A stretch of 64,000 nt of DNA from assembly GCF_000422785.1 (NCBI RefSeq), contig NZ_AUGS01000010.1, positions 90,962-154,961 on the forward strand. Direction: 5' to 3'. A model generated the notes under the pieces. That model was not told the DNA's origin. It saw nothing but the letters and a program-made list of their open reading frames with translations, and searched no databases. The translations under genes were made by a program, and so were the position numbers. Below, piece by piece: positions 53,909 to 63,085 of this stretch; positions within the stretch are counted from its first letter, which is position 1, and each line of letters starts with the position of its first letter. Source of the DNA: Pseudovibrio exalbescens DSM 16456 (GTDB lineage Bacteria; Pseudomonadota; Alphaproteobacteria; Rhizobiales; Stappiaceae).

Positions 53909-54694
53909 TTAGGGCTGTTTGCCGATATAGGCCAATATTCCGCCGTCCACATACAAGACGTGTCCATTGACAAAATCCGATGCACTGGAGGCCAAGAATA
54001 CCGCAGGACCCTTCAGGTCGTCGGTGGTGCCCCAGCGGTTTGCCGGAGTTTTTGCCAGAATGAAGCTGTTGAAAGGATGGCCAGGCTCGCGTAGAGGCGC
54101 TGTCTGGGGCGTTTCGATGTAACCGGGGCCTATTCCATTACACTGGATGTTATCTGCACCATATTCTGACGCGATGTTGCGGGTCAGCATTTTGAGGCCA
54201 CCTTTTGCAGCGGCATAGGCGGAGACGGTTTCTCTTCCAAGCTCGCTCATCATTGAGCAAATATTGATGATTTTGCCGCCGCCGCGTTCAACCATGCTGG
54301 GAATGACGGCCTTGGCGACAATGAAGGGTGCTGTCAGATCAACATCTATGACCTCGCGAAATTCGCTGGCTTTCATTTCGTGCATCGGAATGCGTTTGAT
54401 GATGCCTGCGTTGTTGACCAAGATATCAACCGGAGCCACATCCTCGCCGATTTGTTCTACCATTTTCTGTACTGCGTGCTCATCAGTGACATCGCAAACA
54501 TAACCTTTTGCGTCGATGCCAGCTTGTGCGTACGCTTCTACGCCCTTCTTCAGGGCGTCTGGATTGATGTCATTGAAGACGATGCGCGCACCAGCTTCTG
54601 CGAGGGCGCTGGCCATTGCGAAACCAATTCCATAGGAGGCGCCCGTTACCAATGCGACTTTGCCTTCAAGAGAAAAACTACTTGGAAACATCAT
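53909..54694 (-). CDS. Short-chain dehydrogenase, gluconate 5-dehydrogenase-like
   Basis: 261 residues. NAD(P) motif 'TGASYGIG' (17-24), 'NNAG' at 94-97, catalytic Ser147, Tyr160 and Lys164 ('SAYAAAKGG'). The C-terminal 'GPGYIETPQTAPLREPGHPFNSFILAKTPANRWG' pattern, split over two segments here, recalls gluconate 5-dehydrogenases. It probably interconverts a keto-sugar acid and its alcohol in the cytoplasm. Last gene of the minus-strand uronate cluster, about 155 bases after kduI. Confidence 0.85.
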   Translation of the reverse strand: MMFPSSFSLEGKVALVTGASYGIGFAMASALAEAGARIVFNDINPDALKKGVEAYAQAGIDAKGYVCDVTDEHAVQKMVEQIGEDVAPVDILVNNAGIIKRIPMHEMKASEFREVIDVDLTAPFIVAKAVIPSMVERGGGKIINICSMMSELGRETVSAYAAAKGGLKMLTRNIASEYGADNIQCNGIGPGYIETPQTAPLREPGHPFNSFILAKTPANRWGTTDDLKGPAVFLASSASDFVNGHVLYVDGGILAYIGKQP

Positions 54695-54797
54695 TTCTGC
54701 TCTCGTTTATCTGTCGTTGTGCGTGAGTGTTTCGAAGACCATTGCACGAACTGCACAATGGTCTGAGGTGCCGGTGTTTGCTGTTCATGCCGGTTTT

Positions 54798-54846
54798 GAC
54801 GGCCCCCGATGGAACGACCCGTTTGAGGGGCACAAAAGGGGCCGTC
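54798..54846. repeat. Inverted repeat between kduI and the SDR gene
   Basis: GACGGCCCC (54798-54806) and GGGGCCGTC (54838-54846) form a perfect 9-bp stem around 31 bases. It is directly downstream of the kduI stop on the minus strand and may attenuate transcription into the SDR gene or protect the mRNA end. Confidence 0.5.
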
Positions 54847-54850
54847 TTTG

Positions 54851-55693
54851 TCAGCGCAATTCGTTGATGGGGATGGCGTCCATGTCGGTGAAGGTTTGGT
54901 TTTCGCCGCCCATTGCCCAGATGAATGAATAATTGGAGGTGCCGCAGCCCGAGTGAATGCTCCAGGACGGGCTGATTACAGCCTGTTCGTTTCTAACCAG
55001 AATGTGGCGTGTTTGTTGTCCTTCACCCATCATGTGAAACACAGCGTGATCATCTGGAAGATTGAAATAGGTGTAGATTTCCATGCGCCGCTCATGGGTG
55101 TGAGGGGGCATTGTATTCCAGACACTTCCGGATTCCAGTTGGGTGAGGCCCATGGAGAGCTGGCATGTTTCCAAAACGTCCGGGTGAATGAACTGATTGA
55201 TGACCCGTTTGTTGCTGGTTTCATTGGCCCCAAGAGGAACCTTTTTTGCATCCTCCATTTTCAGGAAAGTTGTCTTGCAGCTTTTGTGTGCTGGAGCCGA
55301 TACCATGTAGAATTTTGCGGGTGTTCCAGGATCCGCGCTTTTAAAGGAAACGTTTCTGGTCCCTCGGGTGATGTACAGGCAGTCCTGAAAGCTTAGAGAA
55401 AAGGTTCCACCATCTGCCTCAACAGAGCCTTCACCTCCAAGATTAAAAATGCCGATTTCACGTCGTTCCAACATGAACTCTGTGCCAAAGGCCTTCATGC
55501 AATCAATGCCTTTGTCCAGTGGCACCGTCTCTGCAACGGGCATACATCCAAGCGTCACCATACGATCGATATGGGTGTAGACGGCTTTGACCGTGTCTGG
55601 TGCATACAAGCTTTCTATCAAAAACTCATTTGCGATCTCTTCAGTAGTGTAGCGCTTGAAATCGCGCTGATTTACGGAATATCTGATGTCCAT
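54851..55693 (-). CDS. kduI: 5-keto-4-deoxyuronate isomerase (4-deoxy-L-threo-5-hexosulose-uronate ketol-isomerase)
   Basis: 280 residues, exactly the family length. The start 'MDIRYSVNQRDFKRYTTEEIANEFL' and the zinc motif 'PPHTHERRMEIYTYF' are KduI hallmarks; 'ISPSWSIHSGCGTSNYSFIWAMGGEN' closes the cupin (in two parts). It isomerises 5-keto-4-deoxyuronate, released from unsaturated uronides, to 2,5-diketo-3-deoxygluconate, which KduD then reduces. A KduD-like gene lies in the same operon. Cytoplasmic. Confidence 0.96.
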   Translation of the reverse strand: MDIRYSVNQRDFKRYTTEEIANEFLIESLYAPDTVKAVYTHIDRMVTLGCMPVAETVPLDKGIDCMKAFGTEFMLERREIGIFNLGGEGSVEADGGTFSLSFQDCLYITRGTRNVSFKSADPGTPAKFYMVSAPAHKSCKTTFLKMEDAKKVPLGANETSNKRVINQFIHPDVLETCQLSMGLTQLESGSVWNTMPPHTHERRMEIYTYFNLPDDHAVFHMMGEGQQTRHILVRNEQAVISPSWSIHSGCGTSNYSFIWAMGGENQTFTDMDAIPINELR

Positions 55694-55832
55694 TGGAGGG
55701 TTCCTTTTAAAAACTGGCTGGGCGCAGGTTACAAACCGGATTCGTTGTTCCGACAGGATTGAACCGCGGAACTAGTCAGACCCTTTGGTGACGGTGCGAG
55801 GTGTGCTGGTGTTTCTGGTCTCCGAGAACAGC

Positions 55833-56306
55833 TCAGCGGTTGTGATGCATGTCGATTTTGACAAGGATCTTTCGAACGTCGCAGGGTTCCGAAATCGAAC
55901 ACCCAGGGCGGTGGATGTCCCATGGAAAGAAAACGGCGTAGCTTCCAGCAGTCATCAGGAGCGAGGATTCATGTGGGACGTGATCGTAGAAACGAATGTC
56001 CCGCTCTTCGCTGTAGTCTTCTACTGCTGGTGGTGCGTCTGTCGATGAAGCGAAGCCTATCTTCTCGCACCCAGAGGCGATAAATTGAATGTCAAGGTAG
56101 CGAGAATGAGCCTCTGGCCGAACTTCAGTTTCAGGTTTGGTTCGATAGTCTTGAACCAATGCGAAAACACGATCGCCATCAATATCGATGCGTCCGGCTG
56201 GAAGGCTAGCGAAGTCTTTACCTTCGAGAAACCGAAGGCCTTCAAGTACTATTCCGGGAACAACCGAAATTTCGTGGGCCATGTTCTCCAATTGTCCATA
56301 GATCAT
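55833..56306 (-). CDS. YhcH/YjgK/YiaL family cupin-like protein
   Basis: Start at 56306 with GGAAGGAGAAG upstream gives 157 residues. Family landmarks: 'GRIDIDGDRVFALVQDY', 'EAHSRYLDIQFIASG' and 'FFPWDIHRPGC' with conserved His residues. Members (EbgC, YiaL, NanQ-like) accompany sugar-acid or sialic-acid catabolism and some act as anomerases or isomerases. Here it sits between KduI and a 2-hydroxyacid dehydrogenase, which fits an accessory step in uronate conversion. Confidence 0.87.
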   Translation of the reverse strand: MIYGQLENMAHEISVVPGIVLEGLRFLEGKDFASLPAGRIDIDGDRVFALVQDYRTKPETEVRPEAHSRYLDIQFIASGCEKIGFASSTDAPPAVEDYSEERDIRFYDHVPHESSLLMTAGSYAVFFPWDIHRPGCSISEPCDVRKILVKIDMHHNR

Positions 56307-56343
56307 ACTGCTTCTCCTTCCCAACCAGCAGTCCAAGTACCGA

Positions 56344-57327
56344 TTAATTGAGTTGTTCGAGCTCAGTCCGGACTGGGTCATTGACCGGATAGTGAACACT
56401 TTCGTTTTGGGAAAACCGAACTGCTTCTTCGGCGACCTTTCGCTTCAGTTCCTCGGAGGATTCCTCGGAGTAGTAGGCCATGTGCGGTGTGACGAGGCAG
56501 TTCTGCATCGCCAACAACTGGGAGCTGGACGCCAGCGGCTCCCGTTCAACGGTGTCGATCGCGGCGCCGCTGATATGCCCGGAATTCAGAGCGTTAGCCA
56601 GAGCGGCCTCATCCACAATGCCGCCGCGGGCCGTGTTGATTAGCATGGCTCCCGGTTTCATTTTGGAAATGGCGTTTGCACCCAGTAAGCCGCGCGTTTC
56701 TTCTGAAAGCGGGCAATGAACGGATATGAGATCTGACTGGGCTAACAGGTCGTCGAAAGACACCTTATGTGCGCCTGAAATCGTCGCTGCGAGGTTGTCC
56801 TTGTACGGATCGCACAGCAGCACCCGACAACCCAGAGCAGATACTTTATGGGCAAATAGACCGCCAATGCGTCCCACTCCCAGCACGCCGATTGTCATTT
56901 CTTGTACTCGACGAACTGGAATTGTCTTGCGAAAGTCCCAAACGCCTTCTCGGGTCAGCTCAGTAATAAACGGGATTTTTCGAATTAGAGCGAGCATGAG
57001 CCCAAGGGCATGATCAGAGACTTCATTCATGCCATAATCTGGAATGTTACAGATCTGCACGCCGTGTCTGGTTGCTGCGTCCAGGTCTATGTTGTCAACG
57101 CCAACGCCATATCGGACGATGAGACCAAGATGTGGAGCAAGTTCAGAGAAAACCCTCTCTGTGAAAGGAGCGTATTGATTAAGGACGATATTGGCTCCGT
57201 CGCAATGGGATATAACGTCCTTCTCTGTTTTACAGTCCAAATGCTCGATCTGGAGGTCGACTGTTTTCAAGACATCTTTCTCGATGTCCATGGATTTATG
57301 ATCGCAATCAGATACAACGACTTTCAT
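56344..57327 (-). CDS. D-isomer-specific 2-hydroxyacid dehydrogenase
   Basis: Start at 57327 ('MKVVVSDCDHK') gives 327 residues. The NAD(P) motif is 'GVGRIG' (150-155), and the catalytic triad corresponds to Arg234 ('NTARGGIVDE'), Glu263 and His282 ('TPHMAYYSEE'). It resembles C-terminal-binding-protein/phosphoglycerate dehydrogenase-like members. It reduces a 2-keto acid to a D-2-hydroxy acid or the reverse; in this operon a keto-deoxy sugar acid or its product is a likely substrate. Confidence 0.88.
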   Translation of the reverse strand: MKVVVSDCDHKSMDIEKDVLKTVDLQIEHLDCKTEKDVISHCDGANIVLNQYAPFTERVFSELAPHLGLIVRYGVGVDNIDLDAATRHGVQICNIPDYGMNEVSDHALGLMLALIRKIPFITELTREGVWDFRKTIPVRRVQEMTIGVLGVGRIGGLFAHKVSALGCRVLLCDPYKDNLAATISGAHKVSFDDLLAQSDLISVHCPLSEETRGLLGANAISKMKPGAMLINTARGGIVDEAALANALNSGHISGAAIDTVEREPLASSSQLLAMQNCLVTPHMAYYSEESSEELKRKVAEEAVRFSQNESVHYPVNDPVRTELEQLN

Positions 57328-57360
57328 CGGTTCTTCTTTCAATGTCATCACAACGAGCGC

Positions 57361-58119
57361 TCAACGCCCAAGATAGCCGCCATCAACGGGTATGATTGCG
57401 CCGTTTACGTAGTCGGATGCACCGGACGCGAGGAAGAGCAGCGGCCCTTTCATGTCATCTGCTGTGCCCCAGCGGTGCGCGGGGATGCGGGCTGATATCT
57501 CGGCATTTCGGCCTTCGTCAGCAATCAGTGCCGAGTTCATGTCGGTCGCCATGTAGCCGGGCGCTAACGCGTTGACACAAATGCCATGGCAGGCCCATTC
57601 GTTCGCGAGGGCTTTGGTCATCTGTGCAATGGCGCCTTTGCTCGCGGCATATGCAGGAACAGTAAACCCACCAAAGAAGCTGAGCAGGGATGCGATATTG
57701 ATGATTTTGCCGCCGCCTTTGGGCAACATGACCCGTCCAGCACGCTGACACAGATCGAATGATGCTGTCAGGTTCACTTGCAGCACAGCGTCCCAGTCCT
57801 CCAGAGGGAACTCCTCGCTTTTATGGCGCTTCTGTGTACCTGCCGCGTTGACAAGAATATCAAGACTCCCGTCCAGAATATCGAGCGCTTCACCAAAGGC
57901 GCTTGCCCTTGCATCGGCGTTGGCAAGGTCGGCCACGACGCCATGGCAGTCGAAGCCACGCGTGGTGAACTCCCCGGCCACTGCATGTACGCTTGGCCCG
58001 GAACCGAAGATGACCACTTTCACACCCGCTTCCAACAGTGCCTCGGCCATTCCTTTGCCAAGACCACGTGTCCCGCCGGTTACAATCGCCTTTTGACCGC
58101 GTAAATCATTGCTTGTCAT
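57361..58119 (-). CDS. Short-chain dehydrogenase, KduD-like (2-deoxy-D-gluconate 3-dehydrogenase type)
   Basis: 252 residues, the KduD size. Cofactor motif 'GGTRGLG' (15-21), 'NAAG' (91-94) with 'AGTQKRHKSEEFPLEDWD' strongly like KduD ('AGIIRRxxxxxFxExDWD'), catalytic Ser144, Tyr157 and Lys161. 'IPAHRWGTADDMKGPLLFLAS' is also typical. With KduI it would form 2-keto-3-deoxygluconate. It starts 15 bases after the dehydrogenase gene upstream. Confidence 0.85.
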   Translation of the reverse strand: MTSNDLRGQKAIVTGGTRGLGKGMAEALLEAGVKVVIFGSGPSVHAVAGEFTTRGFDCHGVVADLANADARASAFGEALDILDGSLDILVNAAGTQKRHKSEEFPLEDWDAVLQVNLTASFDLCQRAGRVMLPKGGGKIINIASLLSFFGGFTVPAYAASKGAIAQMTKALANEWACHGICVNALAPGYMATDMNSALIADEGRNAEISARIPAHRWGTADDMKGPLLFLASGASDYVNGAIIPVDGGYLGR

Positions 58120-58134
58120 TGGATTTTCCCTTTC

Positions 58135-59157
58135 TTATGCCTGACAGTCGACGAGGACCTTGACAGTATTGACTGTCGGGTCGGCGATCATGTCGAACAC
58201 GCCTTCTGCTTTGGTAAGTGGCACTGTTTGCGTGATTACCTTCTCCAGATCAGCAGCAATGGATGCGGCATAGGCGACGGACATTTCGAACTCGCGTTTG
58301 GTATAGACACGTGAGCCGATAAGGATCTGTTCCTTGAAGTTCATGTCGCGCAAGTCTACCGGGCGCGGCGCCTTATGGATCCCGGTCATGCAAATCATAC
58401 CGCCAATGCGGGCAAGCTTCGTCATTTCCGCTGCTGCACTTTCTACACCGGAGCACTCGAAGACTATGTCGACACCCTCGCCATTGGTGCTTTGGCGGAC
58501 GTAGTCTACGATGCTGGCTTCTCGCGCATTTACGGTTTCGAATCCAAACTGCTTACACAGTGATAGCCGGGCCTCATCCACGTCAGAAATAATGATGCGC
58601 GAGGCGCCTGAATGCTTAAGCACTATTGCGGTCAAGATGCCGATCGGTCCTGCTCCAGTAACCACCGCAGAGTCCAGAAGTTCAAAGTGCGCCTGATGCA
58701 TTGATCGCACAACAACCGCAAGTGGCTCCACCAAGGCCGCTGTGGTGTTGCTCATGGTTTCCGGTAGTTTGAAAAGCACATCTTCATCAATCCAGGCATA
58801 TTCAGCGATACAGCCATCCTGGTCGATGCCGATCAGCTTCAGCGTATCGCAAACATGAGGATTGCCAGTACGGCAGGGCAGACAGTGGCCACATGAAATC
58901 AATGGATAAGCCACTACCCGGTCGCCGGGTTTGAAGCGCCCGCTGCCTTCGCGTACCTCTTCAATCGTGCCTACAAACTCATGACCTAGGACCAATGGCG
59001 CCTTCGCTCGCGGATGTTTCCCGCCAACGATGCCAATATCTGTGCCGCATATTCCGCAATAGTGCATTCGAATTTTAACGGCACCGGGTTTGCCGTCTGC
59101 AACCGGCACATCGCGCACTTCGACCTTGCCAGGTTCGGTATAAACCAGCGCTTTCAT
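58135..59157 (-). CDS. Zinc-dependent medium-chain dehydrogenase (sorbitol/idonate dehydrogenase-like)
   Basis: Start at 59157 with AAGGAG upstream gives 340 residues. Catalytic zinc ligands are Cys37 ('CGICGTD'), His59 and Glu60 ('LGHEFVG'). The structural zinc lobe is 'SCGHCLPCRTGNPHVC', and the NAD fold has 'VTGAGPIGI'. It oxidises a polyol or aldonate hydroxyl, perhaps L-idonate or galactonate-like given the uronate operon. Substrate not determinable by eye. Confidence 0.9.
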   Translation of the reverse strand: MKALVYTEPGKVEVRDVPVADGKPGAVKIRMHYCGICGTDIGIVGGKHPRAKAPLVLGHEFVGTIEEVREGSGRFKPGDRVVAYPLISCGHCLPCRTGNPHVCDTLKLIGIDQDGCIAEYAWIDEDVLFKLPETMSNTTAALVEPLAVVVRSMHQAHFELLDSAVVTGAGPIGILTAIVLKHSGASRIIISDVDEARLSLCKQFGFETVNAREASIVDYVRQSTNGEGVDIVFECSGVESAAAEMTKLARIGGMICMTGIHKAPRPVDLRDMNFKEQILIGSRVYTKREFEMSVAYAASIAADLEKVITQTVPLTKAEGVFDMIADPTVNTVKVLVDCQA

Positions 59158-59305
59158 CTGACAACTCCTTATAGGAAATGCATGGACCATGGTTTGCCAA
59201 GGTCCCCTTCCAGTTGTTGGGTGTACGCGTCCGCGCACAATGATCGTTTCAAGATTGTTGACTGCGCCGACAGGCAAAACTGTTGCCTGTCGTTGAGGTT
59301 TTCGA

Positions 59306-60613
59306 TTAGCGGATCAGCCCCGCTGCCTTTGGTAGTCCCAGTGAAAGCTCCGGTATGAACGTGACCGCCATGAGCAATGCAACGAGGATTAAGAAGAACG
59401 GCAGCAGCGGTTTGACCACATCTTCAATTTTCAAGTCCGCGATTTTGCAACCAACGAACATGATTGGGCCGACGGGGGGCGTGATAGTGCCGATGCAAAG
59501 GTTGAATACCATCAGCACACCAAAGTGGACCGGATCGAAACCCAATGATGTCGCTATTGGCAGAAAGATTGGCGCAAAGATTAGGATGGCGGGTGTCGGG
59601 TCCATCACGCAACCGAGGAGCAACATGATCAGGTTCATAATGATCATGATCAGGATCGGGCTATCCGTCACGGACAGCAAAGAGCTGGCGATGATATTCG
59701 GAATTTGAGCATAGGCCATTATCCAACCCATGATCGCTGAAACACCAATCATGAATATGATCATCGAAGTAGTTTTAACCGTCTGAAGCAAAAACTCCGG
59801 TATCATTTTGATTGTTATTGTTTTGTACAAAAATGATAGGATTGTTACATAAACAACCGCAATACAACTGGCTTCCGTCGGCGTGAATATTCCTGATATG
59901 ATGCCACCTACAACAATAACGATCATCATGAGGGCTGGTATTGCGTCGATTGTTGTTTTGAAGTTTGTCTTGAAGTCAGCCAAGCGTTCTGACTTGTATC
60001 CAGCCTTTCTCGCAAAGAATATTGCGGGTACCATGCAAGCAATACCCCACAATATGCCAGGAATGTAGCCAGCAACGAACAAGGCTGCGACTGATGCGCC
60101 CCCGCTCGCGAGAGAATAGATGATAAAAGTGTTGCTTGGCGGTATCAGCATACCGGCGGGCGCGGACGCTATATTTGCGGCGGCTGCAAACTTTGGATCG
60201 TAACCGTCGTCTTTTTGTTGTGGTCCCATGGCCCCGCCAATAGCGGCCGCTGCAGCAACCCCTGAGCCACTGATGGCACCAAATAGCATATTGGCGACGA
60301 TATTGGTTTGGATAAGGGCGCCGGGGATGAAACAAATCAAGGCCTTGGCGAAGTTGATAAGTCTTCGTGCAATGCCGCCAGTTGTCATGATTGTACCTGC
60401 AAGTACAAAAAACGGGATTGCCAGCAGAGAAAATGAGTTTACACCGGCGAAGATGCGCTGCGCGGCCGTTATGGCCATACGGTCGAAAGAAAAGATCGTT
60501 GCCATGGCCAGTACAGAGCCAATGCCCATGCTGACACTGATCGGTACGCCGATTGCGAGCAGGATTGGAATTGAGGTCAACAGGATCAAACCTATGTCGG
60601 CTGCATTTGCCAT
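59306..60613 (-). CDS. TRAP transporter large permease DctM
   Basis: Start at 60613, after GGAGGATTAAAA, gives 435 residues; the open frame extends much further upstream inside dctQ. About 12 membrane segments are present with the DctM hallmarks 'AIPFFVLAGTIMTTGGIARRL', 'NMLFGAISGSGVAAAAAIGGAMGPQ', 'GMLIPPSNTFIIY' and 'IGTITPPVGPIMFVG'. It is the ion-coupled membrane subunit of a sodium-driven uptake system, presumably for a hexuronate or deoxyuronate. Confidence 0.95.
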   Translation of the reverse strand: MANAADIGLILLTSIPILLAIGVPISVSMGIGSVLAMATIFSFDRMAITAAQRIFAGVNSFSLLAIPFFVLAGTIMTTGGIARRLINFAKALICFIPGALIQTNIVANMLFGAISGSGVAAAAAIGGAMGPQQKDDGYDPKFAAAANIASAPAGMLIPPSNTFIIYSLASGGASVAALFVAGYIPGILWGIACMVPAIFFARKAGYKSERLADFKTNFKTTIDAIPALMMIVIVVGGIISGIFTPTEASCIAVVYVTILSFLYKTITIKMIPEFLLQTVKTTSMIIFMIGVSAIMGWIMAYAQIPNIIASSLLSVTDSPILIMIIMNLIMLLLGCVMDPTPAILIFAPIFLPIATSLGFDPVHFGVLMVFNLCIGTITPPVGPIMFVGCKIADLKIEDVVKPLLPFFLILVALLMAVTFIPELSLGLPKAAGLIR

Positions 60614-60615
60614 TT

Positions 60616-61128
60616 TTAATCCTCCTCGCCGACAGGCGCTTTTTTGGCGTCGCGGGTCAGCGCGCGAGCGTCCGTCCAAATGTTGTAGAGGCAGTAGTAA
60701 ACGGAGAACGCACCACAGAGTGGAAGCGCCATGTATATTTGCCCGGTTCTGATAAACGGAATTGCTGCATTGGTTTGCCGCATGGTTCGTTGAACGGCAT
60801 CTATGCCGCCGAAAAGCAAGATTCCTGCGACGAAACACAGAATGAGGGCGTTGGTTATGATTTGCAGGATTTTCTTGCGGCGGGGAGATGCAAATGCATC
60901 AACAAAGATTTCGATGCTCATGTGCCCGCGCTCACCAAAAAGAAGGGCGGCTCCGAGCAAGACGAGCCAAACGAACATGATCTTTGCCAGTTCTTCGGAG
61001 ATTGCGCCGGCGCTGTTGAACAGGAAACGCCCGACAACTTGCCAAGTCACGACGACGGTCAAGAATCCGCACAGGACGATGCAAATGGATGCCAGCAAGC
61101 GGTCGATCCAGGTTTTGATCGTATACAT
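60616..61128 (-). CDS. TRAP transporter small permease DctQ
   Basis: Met at 61128 gives 170 residues; a Met at 61146 is an alternative with a poorer ribosome site. Four membrane helices with 'VVVTWQVVGRFLFNSAGAISEELAKIMFVWLVLLGAALLFGERGHMSIEI' in consecutive pieces, the DctQ core. It scaffolds the large permease. Two bases separate it from dctM. Confidence 0.92.
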   Translation of the reverse strand: MYTIKTWIDRLLASICIVLCGFLTVVVTWQVVGRFLFNSAGAISEELAKIMFVWLVLLGAALLFGERGHMSIEIFVDAFASPRRKKILQIITNALILCFVAGILLFGGIDAVQRTMRQTNAAIPFIRTGQIYMALPLCGAFSVYYCLYNIWTDARALTRDAKKAPVGEED

Positions 61129-61205
61129 GACAGAAAGGTTCCTCATTCGAGGTCGAGGCCTCGGAAAAGCCGAGGCCTGTTACAGTCAATTTGTAATATC
61201 GCCGC

Positions 61206-62201
61206 TTACGAGCCGCCGTGGATTTGACTGTAGATCTTCTTTGTTACATCACTTGTCAGCTTTTCTTCAGTCAGTGGTTTGACTGCGGCTCGGAAAGCTG
61301 GAAGATCAACTTGATTGAACTGAGCGCCAGACGCTTCAGCATCCGCTTTTGCTTCGGCTACGGATTCAGCAAAAGACTCGTATTCGTAATCAACGGCCTT
61401 CAAGAGCTCTTCTGTAAAGATCTCTTTCACGTCTTCGGGCATGTTGTTGTAGATGTCGGCATTCATCACCAAATAATCAGGCATCATTAGGTGCTGAGTG
61501 TAGGAATAGTATGGTGCTATTTCAGAGTGCTTCAGAGAGGAAAAGACGATTTCGTTGTTTTCGCCGCCGTCAAGAACACCTGTTTGAATTGCGGTGTAAA
61601 CCTCGCCTTGACCCATGGCAATACCGACGCCGCCCATGAGATTCATCATGTCGATGTTGGTTTGGGATTGCATGACGCGGATCTTCTGACCTGCAAGATC
61701 TTCAGGCGTTTTGACGGGGTGGTCCTTGAGGTAAACATTACGAACACCACCATGAAACGCGGCGATTACCACAATGCCCTGATCTTCGACTGAACGATAA
61801 AGGTCGCCCACGATTTCCGGATCGTTAACTACCTCACGTTGTTGTTCGATGCTATCAAACATGTAAGGAAGGTTGAAGACGACGAAGTCGGGGTTCCAGC
61901 TTTCCAGGAGGCTTGCTGCCGCCAGTGACATGGCAATTGTGCCGGTTTGTGTCATCTCAACTGTTTCCTTCTGAGCACCCAGGAGCTCATTTGGAAACAC
62001 TTGCACGCTGTATTCGCCGTTCGTCCGCTCGGAGAGGGCTTCACCGAAGCGTTGCATTGCTTTGAACTGAGGATGTGACTCTGGCTGATTGAATGCTACT
62101 TCAAAAACGGTTTCAGCCAATGCTGAAATAGGTGTAAAGGCAACTCCCAAGGCTAGTGCGCTTACACTGGCCAATTTAAGAAAATGTGTCCTGTTGTACA
62201 T
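61206..62201 (-). CDS. TRAP transporter substrate-binding protein DctP
   Basis: 331 residues, GGGAGGAAACC upstream of the start. Signal peptide about 1-29 ('SVSALALGVAFTPISALA'). Mature protein has 'FEVAFNQPESHPQFKAMQRFGEAL', 'LAGQKIRVMQSQTNIDMMNLMGG', with the ligand carboxylate arginine expected in 'KIRV', and 'TGVLDGGENNEIVF'. It belongs to the sugar-acid binding branch. It differs in sequence from the truncated receptor at the left window edge. It feeds DctQM of the same operon. Confidence 0.95.
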   Translation of the reverse strand: MYNRTHFLKLASVSALALGVAFTPISALAETVFEVAFNQPESHPQFKAMQRFGEALSERTNGEYSVQVFPNELLGAQKETVEMTQTGTIAMSLAAASLLESWNPDFVVFNLPYMFDSIEQQREVVNDPEIVGDLYRSVEDQGIVVIAAFHGGVRNVYLKDHPVKTPEDLAGQKIRVMQSQTNIDMMNLMGGVGIAMGQGEVYTAIQTGVLDGGENNEIVFSSLKHSEIAPYYSYTQHLMMPDYLVMNADIYNNMPEDVKEIFTEELLKAVDYEYESFAESVAEAKADAEASGAQFNQVDLPAFRAAVKPLTEEKLTSDVTKKIYSQIHGGS

Positions 62202-62240
62202 GGTTTCCTCCCATAACAGGTTGGCGTTTGGTATGAGCTG

Positions 62241-62261
62241 CCCCGCCTAGGATAGGCGGGG
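62241..62261 (-). terminator. Compact hairpin at the end of gntR
   Basis: CCCCGCCTA (62241-62249) and TAGGCGGGG (62253-62261) form a perfect 9-bp stem with a 3-base loop and include the gntR stop codon. It lies between gntR and dctP on the minus strand and probably reduces read-through into the transporter genes. Confidence 0.6.
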
Positions 62262-63038
62262 AGCAGCTTGGGTCAGGAGCCCGACGTTTCCGTCACTCCA
62301 TTTTTCGCAGACACTGTTGATGTCTCCGATGAAATAGTTTGGATTGGTGTCATGAATTGCGCGCAGGTCTTCTGCACTTAGCCCACCCAGATGAGTGGTC
62401 ATCGCCATGACGGCTCTCTCGTCATCACGTGCCGCAATCGCCTCCACGATTTCGGTGTGTTCGTCGAGAACGCGTTCCATTCGATGTGGTTGTGGTAGCG
62501 TTAGCCGGCGATACCTATCAACCTGAAGCTTTATCCGTTCAATGAAGCGCCAGATTCCAGGATAGCCCGCGGCGACAGCGATGGCGAAATGCAGTGCCTC
62601 GTCAGAGCTATAGAACTTGTCGGTATCATCCGCTTCCTGATGCTCCTGCTGGAGCACGATGGTCGCTTGCAAGTTCGCCACATCACTTCTTTGTGCTCGC
62701 TGAGCCGCCGCACGTACCGTAACCTGTTCCAAGGCTGTCCGGGCAACTTGTGCCTCCAGCAAGGATGCGACCGGGATTTTGGAAACTCTCGTTCCAGATT
62801 TAGGCACAATATCAATCAGTTTCTCTTCGGAGAGTCTTAGCAAAGCCTCCCGAATGGGGGTCCGGCTGACGCCGCACTCGAGAGCAATTTCTTTCTCACT
62901 GACTGGGTCACCAGGTAGGCGTTTCAGCGAGATGATTTCCGCCCGCAAACGTCGGTGTACGATTTGGGTAGCGGTCATGGGGCGGTTGCCCGTGTCCTCA
63001 ACCAAGCCTCCGAGAATGCTATCAAATGTATTGTTCAT
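62247..63038 (-). CDS. GntR family regulator, FCD type, for the uronate operon
   Basis: 263 residues. Winged helix at about 22-88 ('KEIALECGVSRTPIREALLRLSEEKLIDIVPKSGTRV', the PIREALxxL signature). FCD domain from about 100 ('ALHFAIAVAAGYPGIWRF', 'EHTEIVEAIAARDDERAVMAM'), with metal/ligand histidines. Uronate regulators such as UxuR/ExuR and KdgR-like FCD proteins belong here. It lies upstream of, and in line with, the TRAP and catabolic genes and has a dyad in its own promoter. Confidence 0.92.
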   Translation of the reverse strand: MNNTFDSILGGLVEDTGNRPMTATQIVHRRLRAEIISLKRLPGDPVSEKEIALECGVSRTPIREALLRLSEEKLIDIVPKSGTRVSKIPVASLLEAQVARTALEQVTVRAAAQRAQRSDVANLQATIVLQQEHQEADDTDKFYSSDEALHFAIAVAAGYPGIWRFIERIKLQVDRYRRLTLPQPHRMERVLDEHTEIVEAIAARDDERAVMAMTTHLGGLSAEDLRAIHDTNPNYFIGDINSVCEKWSDGNVGLLTQAAPRLS

Positions 63039-63064
63039 CTATGGCTCCTACCAAGGTTGGATAT

Positions 63065-63085
63065 CTTGTATATCATATATATAAG
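63065..63085. promoter_or_regulatory. Palindromic candidate operator upstream of gntR
   Basis: CTTGTATAT (63065-63073) and ATATATAAG (63077-63085) are complementary with one mismatch around CAT. The site is 27 bases upstream of the gntR start. It resembles the AT-rich dyads bound by FCD-type GntR proteins, so autoregulation is plausible. Confidence 0.5.
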
